From the NCBI GenBank assembly GCA_018136815.1, contig CM030941.1:1115582-1179581 (forward strand): 64,000 nt of DNA. The letters run 5' to 3'. The DNA is from Isochrysis galbana (lineage: Eukaryota > Haptophyta > Isochrysidales > Isochrysidaceae). The first letter of the stretch is position 1. Every line of letters starts with the position of its first letter. The position numbers and the translations under genes are program-made. Below the pieces are notes generated by a model, which saw nothing but the letters and a program-made list of their open reading frames with translations, was not told the origin of the DNA and did no database searches. Of the stretch, positions 41,385 to 54,800 are shown piece after piece.

Positions 41385-41735
41385 CCGTCGTCCTGTCGTC
41401 AGTCGTCATCCGTCGTCGCTCTCGCTCTCGTCGCTCTCGCTCTCGTAACACTCAGACCCTACAAACTCGCCTCGCCTCGCCAGCCCCTGCCATCACAGCC
41501 CTCCTCATACTCACCCTCGCCTCTTGCTGCTCGTTCCATGTCGCTCTCGCCGCCGTCCTCGCCCTCGCCCAAGCCCGCCTGCCCGCCTTCCTCTGCTGAC
41601 GGGCTTCAGCCCGTCAGCCCCTCTGAAGTCGTCTCCTCCGCCGCGCCTGCCGCCGGCATGCCTCCTTCCTCATTGCCCTCAGGCCCTATGGGCCTTCCCA
41701 ATTCGTCAGATGGGGATGATTGATGATTGAGCGCT
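41385..41735 (+). repeat. Transposon leader and Ser/Pro-rich ORF, copy C
   Basis: Same leader as 35595-35745, then ATG 41538 and a 61-residue frame, MSLSPPSSPSPKPACPPSS to NSSDGDD. It is followed by GATGATTGATGATTGAGCGC, also found (minus strand) at 17703-17732. The product is low complexity and has no recognised domain. Confidence 0.7.
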
Positions 41736-42560
41736 TTTGGTCTCCCGCGAGTCCGCTCTGCAGCTGAAGAGCTCGCCTGAGCTCGCTGCTGCTGCCTCTG
41801 CTGCAGCTTGTCAAGGACCACATCCAACCAGAACTCTGAGACCTCAACCGGCGGAGGCACGGCGCCACCCTCGTCGGCCGATGCAGTGGCGCTGGAGCAG
41901 GAGGAGGAGGAAGGAGGAGGAGGGGGATTGACCAGTCTCGAGAGCACTGTCCTCCTCAGGGTCGTCCTCAGATGGCTCCCTTCTTCCTGCAGAGGAGGGG
42001 GAGGGGCTTTCCTCTCCCACAGGGGGAGGGATGGAGGCTTGCTTGCGAGTGGCCCGATGGACCATCGCGACCTCCCTCGGCTTGACGCTGCCGGGGGCGG
42101 AGCCGGCGCGTGTGGCGCGCCGGCGGAGCGGCGTGCGTGGCCTGCTCTCCGGAGGAGAGGGCTCGACCGCTGGCGCAGGGCCGGCGCAGACGCGGCGGCG
42201 CTGGCGACAGCGTGAGAGCGAAAGCCGAAGAGTCTAGAGCGTTGCTGGTGTGAACGACGGTTACTGTGAAACCGAACACAATTACTCTTGCTGTAGAGTA
42301 CTGTAGAGTAGAGCTCTATCTAGGTTGGTTGTCCCTACGTAGGCCATGGAGCCGGCCGCACAGCCGCCAGTGGAACGGCTGTTCGGTGTCGGGTGAGAGA
42401 GGAACATGTGTGGGGGGGGGGAGGGGAGGAGAGGCGCTCTCTGCTCCCACTCCTCCTGGTCTCCTCCCTCCCTCTTCTCTCTCCTCTCTATCAACTCTTG
42501 TATTCTTCTCTGTCTTTTGTTCCCTCCCTCGCGCTTCTTCTCAGCCGGTGAGTGTCCAAC
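41736..42560. other. Spacer and promoter side of the giant gene
   Basis: G/C-rich. The minus-strand frame 41947-41606 (FWLDVVLDKLQQRQQQRAQA) is somewhat protein-like and may be transposon debris. TGTAGAGTACTGTAGAGTAG lies at about 42292. No firm gene. Confidence 0.3.
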
Positions 42561-42589
42561 CCTCCCTGCGTCCGCTGGATCCGCCAGAC

Positions 42590-42716
42590 CCCTCGAGCGC
42601 GAGCCACGGGCTCTCCCTCCCTCCCGTCTCTCGCTCTCTTGCCCTCCCTCCCGTCTCTCGCTCTCTCCCTCGCCCTCTCCCTCTCTCCCCCCCCCTTCCA
42701 CTCTCTCCCGTCTCCT
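42590..42716 (+). repeat. CT-rich polypyrimidine leader of the giant gene
   Basis: CTCCCTCCCGTCTCTCGCTC repeats and a C run on the sense strand, ending about 100 bp before the ATG at 42814. Confidence 0.7.
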
Positions 42717-42813
42717 GCTGCACGTGGAGGGCGCACACACTCAGTTTGTGCCGAGTGAGAGAGGTGCACACATACGCCACACCAGCGCGGTTCAGGCAGA
42801 GAGAGGGAGAGCG

Positions 42814-45800
42814 ATGCGCCCAACACAGCACAGCGGAAGGGCTGTCTCCAACCCTCCGAAGCGGCCGGCCTCAGCAGCAGCCAAGGGCCGTGGCCGAGGC
42901 AGCGGCCGACCTGGCGGTGGCGGGCACGCCGCACGTACTGCCGACGGCTTTGAGTGGCTTGCACAGGCGAGCAATGCCTCTGTCTCAGTTGGCCGCATAC
43001 GCCCTGGCTCGGCAGCCACTCAACATGCAAATGGCCTCGGTAGGTCGTCTGCGCCACGACCCAACGGCTCAGCCGCTACAGATGGTGTGATTTCTGCATG
43101 GGGCTCGGCGCCTGCCGCACAAAAGGATCGGCGCCTGCCGCCCGACCAGGTGCAAGAGGCTCGGCTTGAGCAGGAGTGGCTGGACGAGAAATTCCGCCAG
43201 TCCGGGAACCCCAGCCCTGCCCCCGGCGAAATGTCGGTCGTCGTCGAGTACTGCTACAACTCGGGCGGGTCGCAGATGACGACCACACATGACCAAAAGC
43301 GGTACCAAGAGGAAGCCGAGCTGGTGCGAGCCTTTCTGAGCGAGTACTACCCTGGGATCGAGGTCTACATCTTGGCGATCGACTTCCAGCATCGGGCGAC
43401 CTCGAATCTTCGCCGCCTTGGTGCATTCGAAGTGGATGCGCGCCTGATGATTGATGGCGAGATCGCCGAGATCAATCTTTGGTCAAAGCTGCACTCGCGG
43501 CTGTGGCCCGTGTGGCCCGATTGGCAAGAGATCGTCAAGCTGCGTCTCCCCATTTTTTCTCTCGTGTTGCGCCCATCCGCACTGCTCTCTGATGGCACAG
43601 CCGTTCCTGTCTCCAATGCCGAGCTCATCATCTCGTCACCATCACCAACAGGCGAGCGTGTCCTGCGCACCGCCCTGGTCTCGGCGACTGATGGCGTGCC
43701 CGTGCGCTTGCTTCGCGGTGTATACACCGTCTCTGTGTCGGAAACGAACTTTTGCTACGCAGAGCGCACCGTACTCGACCTCTCGTCAATCTCTCCGCCT
43801 TCTTTCAGCGGCGCGCACGAACTGTCCATCCCGATGTTCGGAAAGCCCAAACTCCGCATCGAGATCACGCTCCCTCCATCAGCAAGCGACGCAACCACCG
43901 ATGCGCTCGGCATCCCGCACTGCATGGCTCGTATATCGGACGTCAAGGTGATAATAAAAGAGAGCAGAAGCGGGCAGGAGCTCTTCTCGTTGCCCGTGCA
44001 GCACGCGCCCGCCTCAACGGGCACGGGCGGCGAGCGACGGCTGACCACGCAGCCGCTTGTTGTGGACCTGACAACCTTCCGCGATCGGATCGTGGTCAAT
44101 GAGATCAGCCTCGCCGATCGCCTGCGCTCCATGTTCGAAGCGGCCGACGCTGGGGTTGAGCATGGTGGCTTCAATGGCAGGCTGGGCGGTGAGGATGGCG
44201 GGGCAGGCTGGGAGCTTCAGGTACAGGCGACGCTGCCCGGCTTCCCCGACGTGCCCCTCGACAAGAGACTTGCCCACACCTCACTCATTGTGACGAAGGG
44301 CGGCGCCCCTCCGGTGAAGTTGCGTTTGTCGCGCCGGGCGCGTGAGGTGATGCTTCGTGTGGCGGCTCCACAACAGCTCTCAAAGGGGCGGGCAGCGTCG
44401 TTGCCGCTCCCACCGCTGCGAGTCGACATCCGACACGCCAGCACCCGAGCGTCCGTTGCCTCGGTGCTTGCTCAGCCGCTCGGTGCTTCCATAGGTGGCG
44501 TTCCGGGCACCCTTGGGGCGGCGGTGGAACTCCATGAGGGCGTCACTTATCAGATCGCCGTCGAGGCGACAGCTACAACGCGTGCAGCGGCTGAGACTGT
44601 CCGCGTATTTGGCGGGACCGAGGAGGTTCAACTCCTAGTGGAACGCGCGTCAGCAGTGCTGACACTAAAGATCCGTGCTGTGGCTCTGCCGTCTGACCAC
44701 TGGGCAAGGCAGTTGCCTCTGCTTCTTCCGCTGCCCTATGAGATCTACCACACGACGTCTGGTACCATGGTCTTCTCAGGAACGCTCGAGGCTCCGAACG
44801 GATCAGGCGCACGCCCGTCAGGCGGCAAAGGATACGCGAGGGTTGACGAGATGAGCACCGCCATTTCCGCCGACGGCGGGCTCCTCGTGGGCGAGCCGTA
44901 CATCCTCAAGGTGAACGATGGGGGCGCGATGCAGCCGATGTCTCTCCCTTTCAAGCTGTTTGCAGACGGCGGCGCTCATGGCGCAGAGGGTGCGGGCGCA
45001 AACGTGGCCCAGCTGAGCCTCGCCCGCGCATCAGCGCCGTTGAGCATCTGCTTGTGCCACGACAGTAGCAGTTGGACGTGGGCGGAGGAGCTGCCCCTCC
45101 CTTCTGGGATCTCCTTCCGCGTCCGCCACTTGATGACTGGCACGGATGTCGCGGAAGGACACGCTGACGCGGCTGGAAAGGCCTACGTCGCAGGTGACGA
45201 TGCGCTCTTTGTAGGTGAAGAGTACGAGCTCGTCGTCGGTCACTCGGAGTCCGTCTCTTCGGCTAGCGCACGCTTCACTTGCGCTCCGAGTGGCTCGAAC
45301 GTTCGGCTCCCCCTCAAGCGGATTGGGGTGACGGTTGGCGCTGAGGTGGCGTGGTTGCTACCAGATGATCGCCATTGGTCGGCCGAGCTGCCGCTGCCAT
45401 CGGGTATCGTGCTGCGTGTCACTCACAAGGCATCGAACACTCGAGTTGCCGAGTCGCGCACGGATGGCAGCGGGCGCGCGACTTTGCCGGCCGACGGCCT
45501 CTTCGCAGGAGAAGTCTACACCCTCGAGGCGGTCGCCTCAGCCTCAAGCAGGGCTGCGACGGTCGATTTCACTGTCACTGGGGGGAGCGGCCAGGTGGTT
45601 CCTCTGCGAATTGAACATCAGACCTCTGACGTCACCGTTGCGTTGCGCCTGAGGTTGCACCCGGGATCCGCACTTGCATACGTGCCCTCTGCTAACCCCG
45701 CACCTAGCGTTCCGAAGGGAATGCGTTACACGGTGAGGCATGTTGGTCTTGGGGTCGAGGTGGCCTCGGGCTCAACGGATGCGGTGGGCATGGCGGTGCT

Positions 45801-48800
45801 GAAGCGCAAGGGGACACTTTTTGTTGGCGAGACATACGAGGTGGAAGTTTCGACCAACAAGGGGATGCAGCCATCCACGCAGCGCTTTGTTGTCTCCACA
45901 CATCACCAAGAGGTCGAGCTGACCGTCGAGCGTGGTCATGGCGAACTGATCTACACCTTCATCTCGCAGTTGATAGGCTCCGCTCACTGGGGAGCCGCAT
46001 TGCCTCTGCCCGCTCCTGTGCAATTTGAGATTCGACGCGCCGATGTGAACGACGAAGTCTTGTACACGGGCCAAGCGGGCGCGATGCGTGATGGCCAAGG
46101 TACCGCCTTTTCGGGGACGCTCGGAGCCTCAGCCGGACTCTTTGTCGGCGAGAAGTACGCGTTGCATGTACCCGAGAGCGAACACTACCTCGCTGCTACG
46201 GCCGAGTTCGAAGTGGAAGAGGGCCGGCCTGCCCGTGTCGAGCTACCGCTCGCACGCCAGCGTGCGGCCCTCACAGTCAATTTGGCCTCTTTGCATGCGG
46301 TCACCTCATCGGTTGGCAGCAAGTCGCATTGGGCGGCTTCGCTGTCTGTGCCGCACAACGTTTCCTTCAGGCTCATGCACGCTGAGCTAGGCTGCCTTGT
46401 TGCTAGCGGCTCCACGGACAGCACGGGCAAATGCGTACTCTCAACGGGTGCGCGCCTCCCGCGCTCGCGTGCCGAGGAGCTCGCTGCGCAACGTCTTGTG
46501 CCCGAACCCATCCGGAGAGCCTTCGACGTTGTGGACGTCGACGGCTCGAGATCCCTCTCAGTTGTCGAGGTGCAACGCGCGCTGCGCGAGTATGGCGGAC
46601 TAGCCGTGGATGGCGAGGAGGCGCTTGCGGCGATCAAGCGCCACGATGCCGACGGTGGCCGCTCGCTTGACTTGTTCGAATTTTCGGACTTGGTGGAGGA
46701 GCTGCTCGCCCTTCGGGACGGCCGGGAGCCAAGGTTTCCACCACGCCCAGAGTCACCCTCGCGTTCCGGGCAAGGTGTCACGGCACGATCGGGCATTCTG
46801 GTGGGAGAAAGGTACATTGTCAAGCTCGATGACGATGAACGCCTCACGCCACGCGAGCAGTTGCCGTTCGCTGTGAACTCTCGACGCGCGAGCACACGGG
46901 TGGTGATTGAACGTGCTTGCGGCCAGCTCGAAGTCGTGCTACGCAACGCGAAGGCAGGGACGCCGCACTGGTCCGCCGAGTTGCCGCTTCCTGACCAAGT
47001 GCGCTTTAATATTTGGCACCGGGGACTCGAGACGGCCGTCGCCACGGGTATGGCGTCGGAAGAGCTTGAATTCTCTGTAGAGGCCGATGAGAAGCGGCTT
47101 GCCAACCGGCGGGTGCGAAAAGAAGCGGGCGCGCTCTTCGTCGGCGAAGTCTACATAATCGAGATCCCCAAGTCAGCTGAGGTGCGCCCATGCGCAGTGG
47201 AGTTTACTGTAGTCGCGCTGCCTGAGGGCGCATGCCAAAAGGTGCCAGTGGTGGTGCAACGGGCCACGGGCCACGTGATGGTGGCCCTCACCGCGGCAGA
47301 TTCGTCGATCCCTGTGCCCACCGGCGTCCGGCTTCAATTGACGCACAAGAATAGCGGCATTGCAGTGGCACCGTCCGTCTCCCTGGCCGCCGATCGCACC
47401 GAGTTGTTCGGGGACGATGCGCTACTCGTCAATCAAGAGTATGTCCTCTCAACACTACCAACCCCTGGGCTTGCTCCTGCCTCAACTGAGTTCACGGTGC
47501 GCGACCAGCCGGTCCACGTTGAGCTTATTCTCTCTCGAGCGCGTACGAGCCTCGCTGTAATCTTGCGCACGGCCGCGCCAACTTCGGCTCTCGAGGGTGG
47601 CGAGGCCTGGGCTGACCGCCTCTCTTTGCCCGCGGGCATCGCTTTCGAGGTGGTGCACAAGGAGACGGGCCGCATTGCTTTTGCGTCGCAGACGTTATCG
47701 GCGGGCCCCGCGCCGTGCGAACTTTTGCCGGAAGGCGCTCTCTTTGCGCGCGAGGTGTACATTCTACGCGCACTCCCTTCTCCGGCCGTGCTGGCGTCGC
47801 AATGCGAGTTTGTGTGTACGGGGGTGCCCTCGCAGCAGGTGACGCTGCAGGTGCGCCGTAATGTTGGTGTCGTCCGTGTGTCGTTCGTTTCGTACGAGTT
47901 TGGGTCCGAGCATTGGGCAGCACCGCTAGCGCTACCACCCAACGTCTTCTTCGAAGTAGTGCATGCGGAGTCGGGCGCACTAGTCTTTACTGGCGCAGCG
48001 GGCGAGACGAACGCTGTCGACTTGCCGGGTGACGAGGCGATGCTGTACGTGGGCGAGGCGTACACACTACGCGTGCTCACGTCGTCCTTGCTGCGCGGCG
48101 CAAGCGTCGACTTCACTGTTCGATCAGTGCCCGTTCATGTCGAGCTGGCCATCGAACGCGCCGTAGGCGAACTCTCGCTTTCTTTGCGTGCGGCCGACGA
48201 GGTCCCCATACCCGAGGGTGTCCCCTTCCAGGTGTGGCATCGGACGCTTAAGGCGGTTGTCGCCGAAGGGCGCACCCCTTTTTCTGCGGCTCTCGTGCCA
48301 TGCGAGCTTTGGTATACCCACCAAGGCGCGCTGTACGTTGGTGAGGAGTACGAAGTCGGGATTTTGCCTGGACATGGCTTCCGCGCCGCTCCAGCTGTGG
48401 CCCGCATCGGAGAGACGGCCGCGCGCATCCAATTGCTTCTACATCGCGAGATGGCCGGAGCCGCCGTCCGCTTGGTCACAGCACGGCCACTGATAAGTCG
48501 TGAGACGCTCGAGCCAATGCTGCCGCTGCCTTCCGACCTCTTGATATCGGTGTCGGCCGGTGCTACGAACCGCACCACCGAAATGCTACTTCAAGCGGCA
48601 GCAGCTGACCGCGCTGCTGGTCGCTCGCCTCACGCGCTCGGCACAGTTCGTGCCTCTACGAATGGTTTCGCCAGCGAGGCTGAGGTCGAGTTGACATCCG
48701 CACTGCCGCTCGTCGCCGGTAGGCGCTACGTCGTTGAGCTAGCGCCAAGCGCCCAAGTACTGCGGTCGGCTGCAGTGCTAAAGGTGGAGCCCGGATCAAC

Positions 48801-51800
48801 GCGCTCTTTGACGGAGCTTGTGGTCCGCCGGGCCTGGAAGCCGCTCATAGTGACCGTACTCACTGGCGAGGACGGCGTCACTTTGCCCAAAGGGATGACA
48901 CTGACAGTGACGCACATAGCAACGGGTTTGGTTGTTGCTACCACCACCACGCCTATCGCTGACCTTGAGGTACGGTGCACGATGCAGGAGGATGAGACTT
49001 TCTTTGTGGGTGAGTCGTACCAATTGGTCGTGCAGGGTGAAACGGGAGCACGCGCCGGCGCCACCGATTTCGTGATAGGAGAGCCCATGCACGAAGCCGC
49101 GGATGTTTTGTTGTCTTTGTCGTGCCCGACGGCGCGACTCGACGTCAGATTGGCCCTTGAGTCGCTTGGAGTAGAGCATTGGTCCGTGCAGCTACCTCTG
49201 CAACCCGTCACTCTCGACGTGCTTCAGGAATACGCGGCCGGGCGCTTTGCGAATGTAGCTTCACAACTTGCCGGGTCAACTAGTGTTGACTTGTCTGAAA
49301 GCGGCAGCGCGACAATTGATGTATCCTCTTTCGCTCGGCTGTTCTCCGGGCAGGCATATCTCCTGAGGGTCTTCGAAAGTGCCCAATTGCAGCCCGTCGA
49401 ACTACGCGTGGTGGGTTCGGACGAGCCGCAGGCAGTCAGTCTGACGCTCCGCCGCTTATGGCGTCGCGTTCGTGTCACGTTGCGTTCTAGCCAGGAGCTG
49501 CCGCTGCCGTTTGGGCTCCGTTTGCAAGCACGTCACAAGAGGCTCGGTGTCGTGGTTGCGTCCGGCATCACAGGTGATGTCGAGGCTGAGGAGTACGAGG
49601 CAGAGATCGGCTCCGAGATAGGCGCCATCGCCGCGCGAGCTGAGGACGCGAGTCATTCATTAGCACGGGTTGCATCGCAGAATAGGATCACCTTTCACTC
49701 CGCGACCGAGGCGCAATTGCCAAACGCTGAGGCGTGTTGGACCATTGACCACGCACGCGATGCCGTGCGGGATGAAAACTGGCGTGCTTTGCGAGCGGTG
49801 GCTGCTTCCTTTGCCGAGTTCCAGGACCTCCACCTTGAGGTATGTGTCGCAGTCTATGCTCCACCCAAGGCGCCTATCCTTCTCGCAGCGCGGTTCGGAA
49901 TGCTTGACCTCGAGCCCCAGCCAGTGATGCTGCGCTTGGCGCGCGAGCGCGCCTCTTCTATCTTGCGCGCGCTTGTTGCATGCGGCGTCCCCGAAAAACG
50001 TTTACTGGCGACGTTCTCCGCATCTACGCACTCTACGGACGACATTAGCTTTTATGCCCGCACGACCTCATGGCGAAGGACCGCGATGGCGTCACAAATA
50101 ACGGCCGCCGCCGAGCGCTCGGCCGCAGCTGCCACTGCGCACTTGAATATGCTCAATACCGAACAGGATGTGCTCATTCTTCAAGGAAGCGTACGACAAA
50201 CGCGAGAACAAGCGTCGCGCTTCTCGAATGCAGCCACAGTCTCGCGTGAGGCGCGCGAGGATGCTGCTGCTGTTGCGGCATACCTGCACCGGCCCGATGC
50301 CGGGGTTCGGTTTGATAGCAGTTCTTGGGAAGTGAACGGCGTGCCTACCAATGACGGGTTCTTCGATGGGTTCGCGGCCTTACTAAATCGGCACCCTAAG
50401 TCGATGGTTCGCATTCACGGCATCCAAAAACCGACCTTCCGCAATCTCAAGCCTGAAGACGTCCCACGCTTCGAGCGTTCCTTTCCTGGCGTGGTTCACG
50501 ATACGGGAGCAGCCTATGCCCACGCTCAAGTACTCGCGTGCCGCGATGCGCTCGTTCGCCGAGGTATTGATCGATCACGGCTGTCGACGTCGCAGGCGGT
50601 GGGCACGCAGTCAGCCATTCGCTTTGAGGCCGAGCCCGCCTCGAAATCGACCGAGGTCCCAAGTCGCTCCTTTGGACCGAGCGATGATGAGCTGCGGCGA
50701 GTCTTCATCGATCTCGACCGTGCGCGCGACGGCTCGCTGTCAACAACCTCTCTTCGACCTGCCCTTCGGAAACTTGGTATCGGCAGTGACTCCCTCGAGG
50801 CACGTGGGGTGCTCACACGATACGAGTCGTATGAGCGAGTGCGGCTCACTCTGGACGAGTTCACGGCCCTAATGCGAGAGATAGCTAGTTTCGACCAGCC
50901 AGGTGGCGGCGCTCTTATCGCATCGACGGAGCTTCGGGCGGCGCTGGAGCAGCTTGGACTGCACGCAACATCCGCGCAAACAGCTGCGGTTCTGAAGCGA
51001 TATGACACTGATGGCTCAGGTTCGCTCGACTTCGATGAGTTTAGAAGACTTATCAAGGACGTCGCGGCTTTCTCAGAGGCTGCCGCCGCCGCGGATCGTC
51101 GCGATGCACCACCGCCGCTGGATTCGGCGGCCATCCAACGAATCTTTGAGGTTTTCGCCCGCTCCAATATTAGCTACCGGTCTTCAGCTCTAGACGTGGC
51201 TCCTCACGCTCATAGTATTGAGGTTCGCGGCGGGTCGCTGATCGCATGGACCGCCGAGCATACCGACATGGCACAGCGTGCGGCCAACACGCGGTTGCTC
51301 GACGCTATCGCAGCAGTGCTGGCTGCCCACCCATACGTTGAGGTTGTAGTGCAGCCAGATACATCGCGTGCCGACGATGCAGCAGCGCGCGCTTACGCCG
51401 TTGAGCTCCAGTCACTTGACGAGGACGTCATTGCGGCTAAAATTGCTGCTTTACGCGGTGAAGTGATCAAGGACGAGCTTGCAAAGCGAGCTGTGGACGT
51501 GAGAAGGCGTATGCGCATCGCCACTTCGAGGCACGATGGTCCGACGATCTTCACGTTCCGTGCGTCGCCAGCCAGCTTCAGTGATGCCGCCTTTTCTGAC
51601 ATGGAGGGAACAACGTTGCTGGAGGCACACCGCATTGGCGTGTGGCAACGTGAACAGCACATTTTCCTCGGGAAGAACGAGACGACGGGTGCTGAGAGAT
51701 ACGCTGCGGTAGTTAGGCCGAGCTCGACGTCAGTGCTTCTAGATACCCCCGGTGCCTTCCTAGCGGGTGAGGAGTACATTCTTGAGACGCTACCCGAACC

Positions 51801-54800
51801 GACGATGGGGGTGGCAGCATCGCGCATCGACTTCATGATGAAAGCAACCGACCTCGAGCTTGAAATTCAGATGGAGAGGCCCACCACGGATGTCACAATA
51901 GAGGTACGCTGGGCTAAGGAGGGGACGGCGCACTGGGCGGCAAATCTCGAGCTTCCGCATACGGTACCCATTCGCATCCACCATTCGGACGTCGGCGTTA
52001 TCATGCCTGAAACCAAGCTCACTCGCTCGAAACCAGCCGTGAGCTTGCCCAGCGACGAGCGCGTTCGAGAAGTCTTCCGTATGTTTGCTGGCCGCAACGT
52101 CGGGCCGGCACAGCCGCCGTCAGCGGCCGAGATCAAGAAGGTTTTCGACATGTACGCGAAATCACAGTCGGCAGCGACAGCTCCGCCCACCGAGGAGCTC
52201 TTCGCTGCCTTCGAGGCGTTTGCTAAGCGGCTCGAACCGCCAGCAGCTCCAACGGCGGCTCAGGTGCGCGACGTCTTTCGTGCAAACGACCGCGATGGCT
52301 CTGGGTCGTTGTCCAAGACGGAGCTGCGCCAAGCTCTCAAATCGCTCGGCATAGAGGCGACGAGTAAGCAGTCTGCTGCGCTTCTTGCGAAATATGATGT
52401 TGATGGGTCGGGGACTCTCAGCCGAAAAGAATTTTCTCAATTTGTGCGGGATATGACCCTCGCACAAGAGGTTCGATTCCCCCCGCTGCCGCAGCGGCCG
52501 CGGCAGGTAGCCATCAAGAAGGCCTTCGACACATTCGATAAGGATAAGTCGGGGAGGCTCGACAAGTCTGAACTGCACGTGGCACTTGGCCATCTTCTCT
52601 CCGACGCCTCGTCTGCCGAGGCCACGGCGCTCATGTCCAAATATGATGCGGACGGCTCGGGTACGCTCTCGCTTGCGGAATTCAGCACGCTCGCCGCCGA
52701 GCTCGACAAGCATCGGCGCAAGACTCACACATCGCATGTAGCCATCTCGACGGACGATCTGCAGTCGGCGCTGGCCACCCTCGGATTGGAAGTAAATCAA
52801 GAGCAGGCCGCGGCAGTCCTTGACAAATACGACGCGGACGGTTCAGGCTCGCTAGAGCTCGAGGAGTTCACGAAGCTCCTGACGAATGTCCTGCAGTACC
52901 AAGCTGCCACCCAAGGCGAGGCTACGCCATCTCCCCCGACGAATGAGCAAGCGAAGCGCGCCTTTCATTTCTTCGCACGGGAACCGTATGTGGGGCGCTC
53001 GCTAGACAAGTACATGTTCGAGGAGGTGTTTCACATGTACGACCTTGACAAAAGCGGCTCGCTCTCGCGCTCAGAGCTGCGCCTCGCATTGGGCACGTTG
53101 TTCGTCTCTGCGTCGAGTGCCAAAGCGCTCGACGTCATAAAAGCGCACGACAAGGATCACGATGGCCAACTATCGCTAGCCGAGTTCACCGGGCTAGTCG
53201 AGGAGATCTACCAAAGTGAGTGCGCGCAAGCACGTCTTGTGCTTTCGGCTCCTGACCTGAGGCGCACTTTGCTGAAGCTGAAGCTTGAGGCTTCCGAGCC
53301 TCAGGCTACAGCCGTCCTCAAGAAGTACGACGCAGACGGCAGTGGCACGCTCGACTACGGCGAGTTCTCGTCACTTACTCGTGATCTCGTGGCGATCCTT
53401 GCCACGCACAACTTGCCCGCACTTTCTGTCGCCGATTTGCAGGCAGCTCTTAGGAGCCTGGGCGTGGAGGCGACACCTTATGAGACGGCGGCTGTTCTCC
53501 ATAAGTATGACACTGACAAGTCAGGAACGCTAGAACTAAAAGAGTTCGAGTCTCTCGTCGTCGACCTTCACCGTCTCATGCACCCCGCGGCCACTGCCAT
53601 TTCCGCATCGCCGAAATCGTCCGCTGCCGCGCCGGACGAGGGGCTTGTTCGTCGCGTCTTCCTCTTGTTTGCCAAGCAATCTGCCGCCGCGCCACGCGCA
53701 CCAATGCCGCGTCATGCGGCCTTGCGCGCTGCCTTCGACAAATTCGACCGCGACAGGTCGGGAAGGATTAGCGCTCGTGAACTTCGCGAGGCCTTCATAT
53801 CACTCATGTTTTCCGAAGTGCCGGAAGCACATGCTGTGCTAAGCAAGTACGATGCTGACCGTTCAGGAGATCTCACCTTAGCAGAATTCCGCATGCTCGC
53901 CCGCGATCTAGGCACCTACCAAGCCAAGAGCCGAAACTCGGCTCTTCTCGGTGCATCGGAGTTGCGGCCAGCATTGCAACGTTTGGGGATCGAGGCCAGC
54001 GTAGAAGAGACAAACGCCGTGATAGAACGATACGACTCCGACAAGAGTGGCTTCCTCGAGTATGACGAGTTTAGTAAGTTGGTGGGCGACCTTGTCGAAT
54101 TCTACCGAAAGGGAATAGGATCCCCACCACCACCAGCGGAGTCTGCCATGCACAGCATTTTCGACGAATTCAGCACGGGAACGGCCCTCCTGCCCGTAAA
54201 CTTCTCCGACGCTGAGGTCACGGATGTCTTTGCACACTTTGACCGCGACCGATCCAAGACGCTCTCGCGCCGTGAACTCCCCTCGGCACTCGGCGAGCTC
54301 TTCCTGATCGCATCTAGTGAAGCAGCACGGTCCCTGCTTGTTGAGCATGATGCCAATCGCGACAAACAGCTGAATTTTATTGAGTTCCGCTCACTTATCA
54401 AGCGCATACACTCCGATCAGGCCGTCGAGGCTGCCAAGAGCATCTCGCTCCATGGACTCCACCAGGCTTTGCCACGCCTCGGATTAGAGTCCGTCGATCT
54501 GCGCGAGGCGGCGATGGTGATGCGCCGTTACGATCACGATGAGTCCGGCTCCCTTGGTCTCTCCGAATTCAGAAAGCTCGTCGCTGACCTCACTGGTTTC
54601 CTCCACGGCAAATCGAAGCAGACCGCGGCAAAGCAAGAGCCATCACTTACCATGTCAACGCGTGACCTTCAGGATGCACTCAATCGCCTCGGTGTTCAAG
54701 CGAACACAATAGCTGCAACGAGGGTCCTTCGCAAGTACGACTCGAATGGTGACGGCGTTCTCTCGCTCTCTGAGTTTTCCGGCCTCATCCACGACCTAGC

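Noticed and set aside
41606..41947. 113-codon minus-strand frame with Gln-rich helix
   Set aside because: Overlaps the transposon ORF repeat on the other strand and has no recognisable domain; left as possible debris.
42406..42813. N-terminal extension of the giant protein from ATG 42406
   Set aside because: It would translate the CT-rich tract; the first 136 residues are low complexity and the ATG at 42814 follows the tract as in neighbouring genes.
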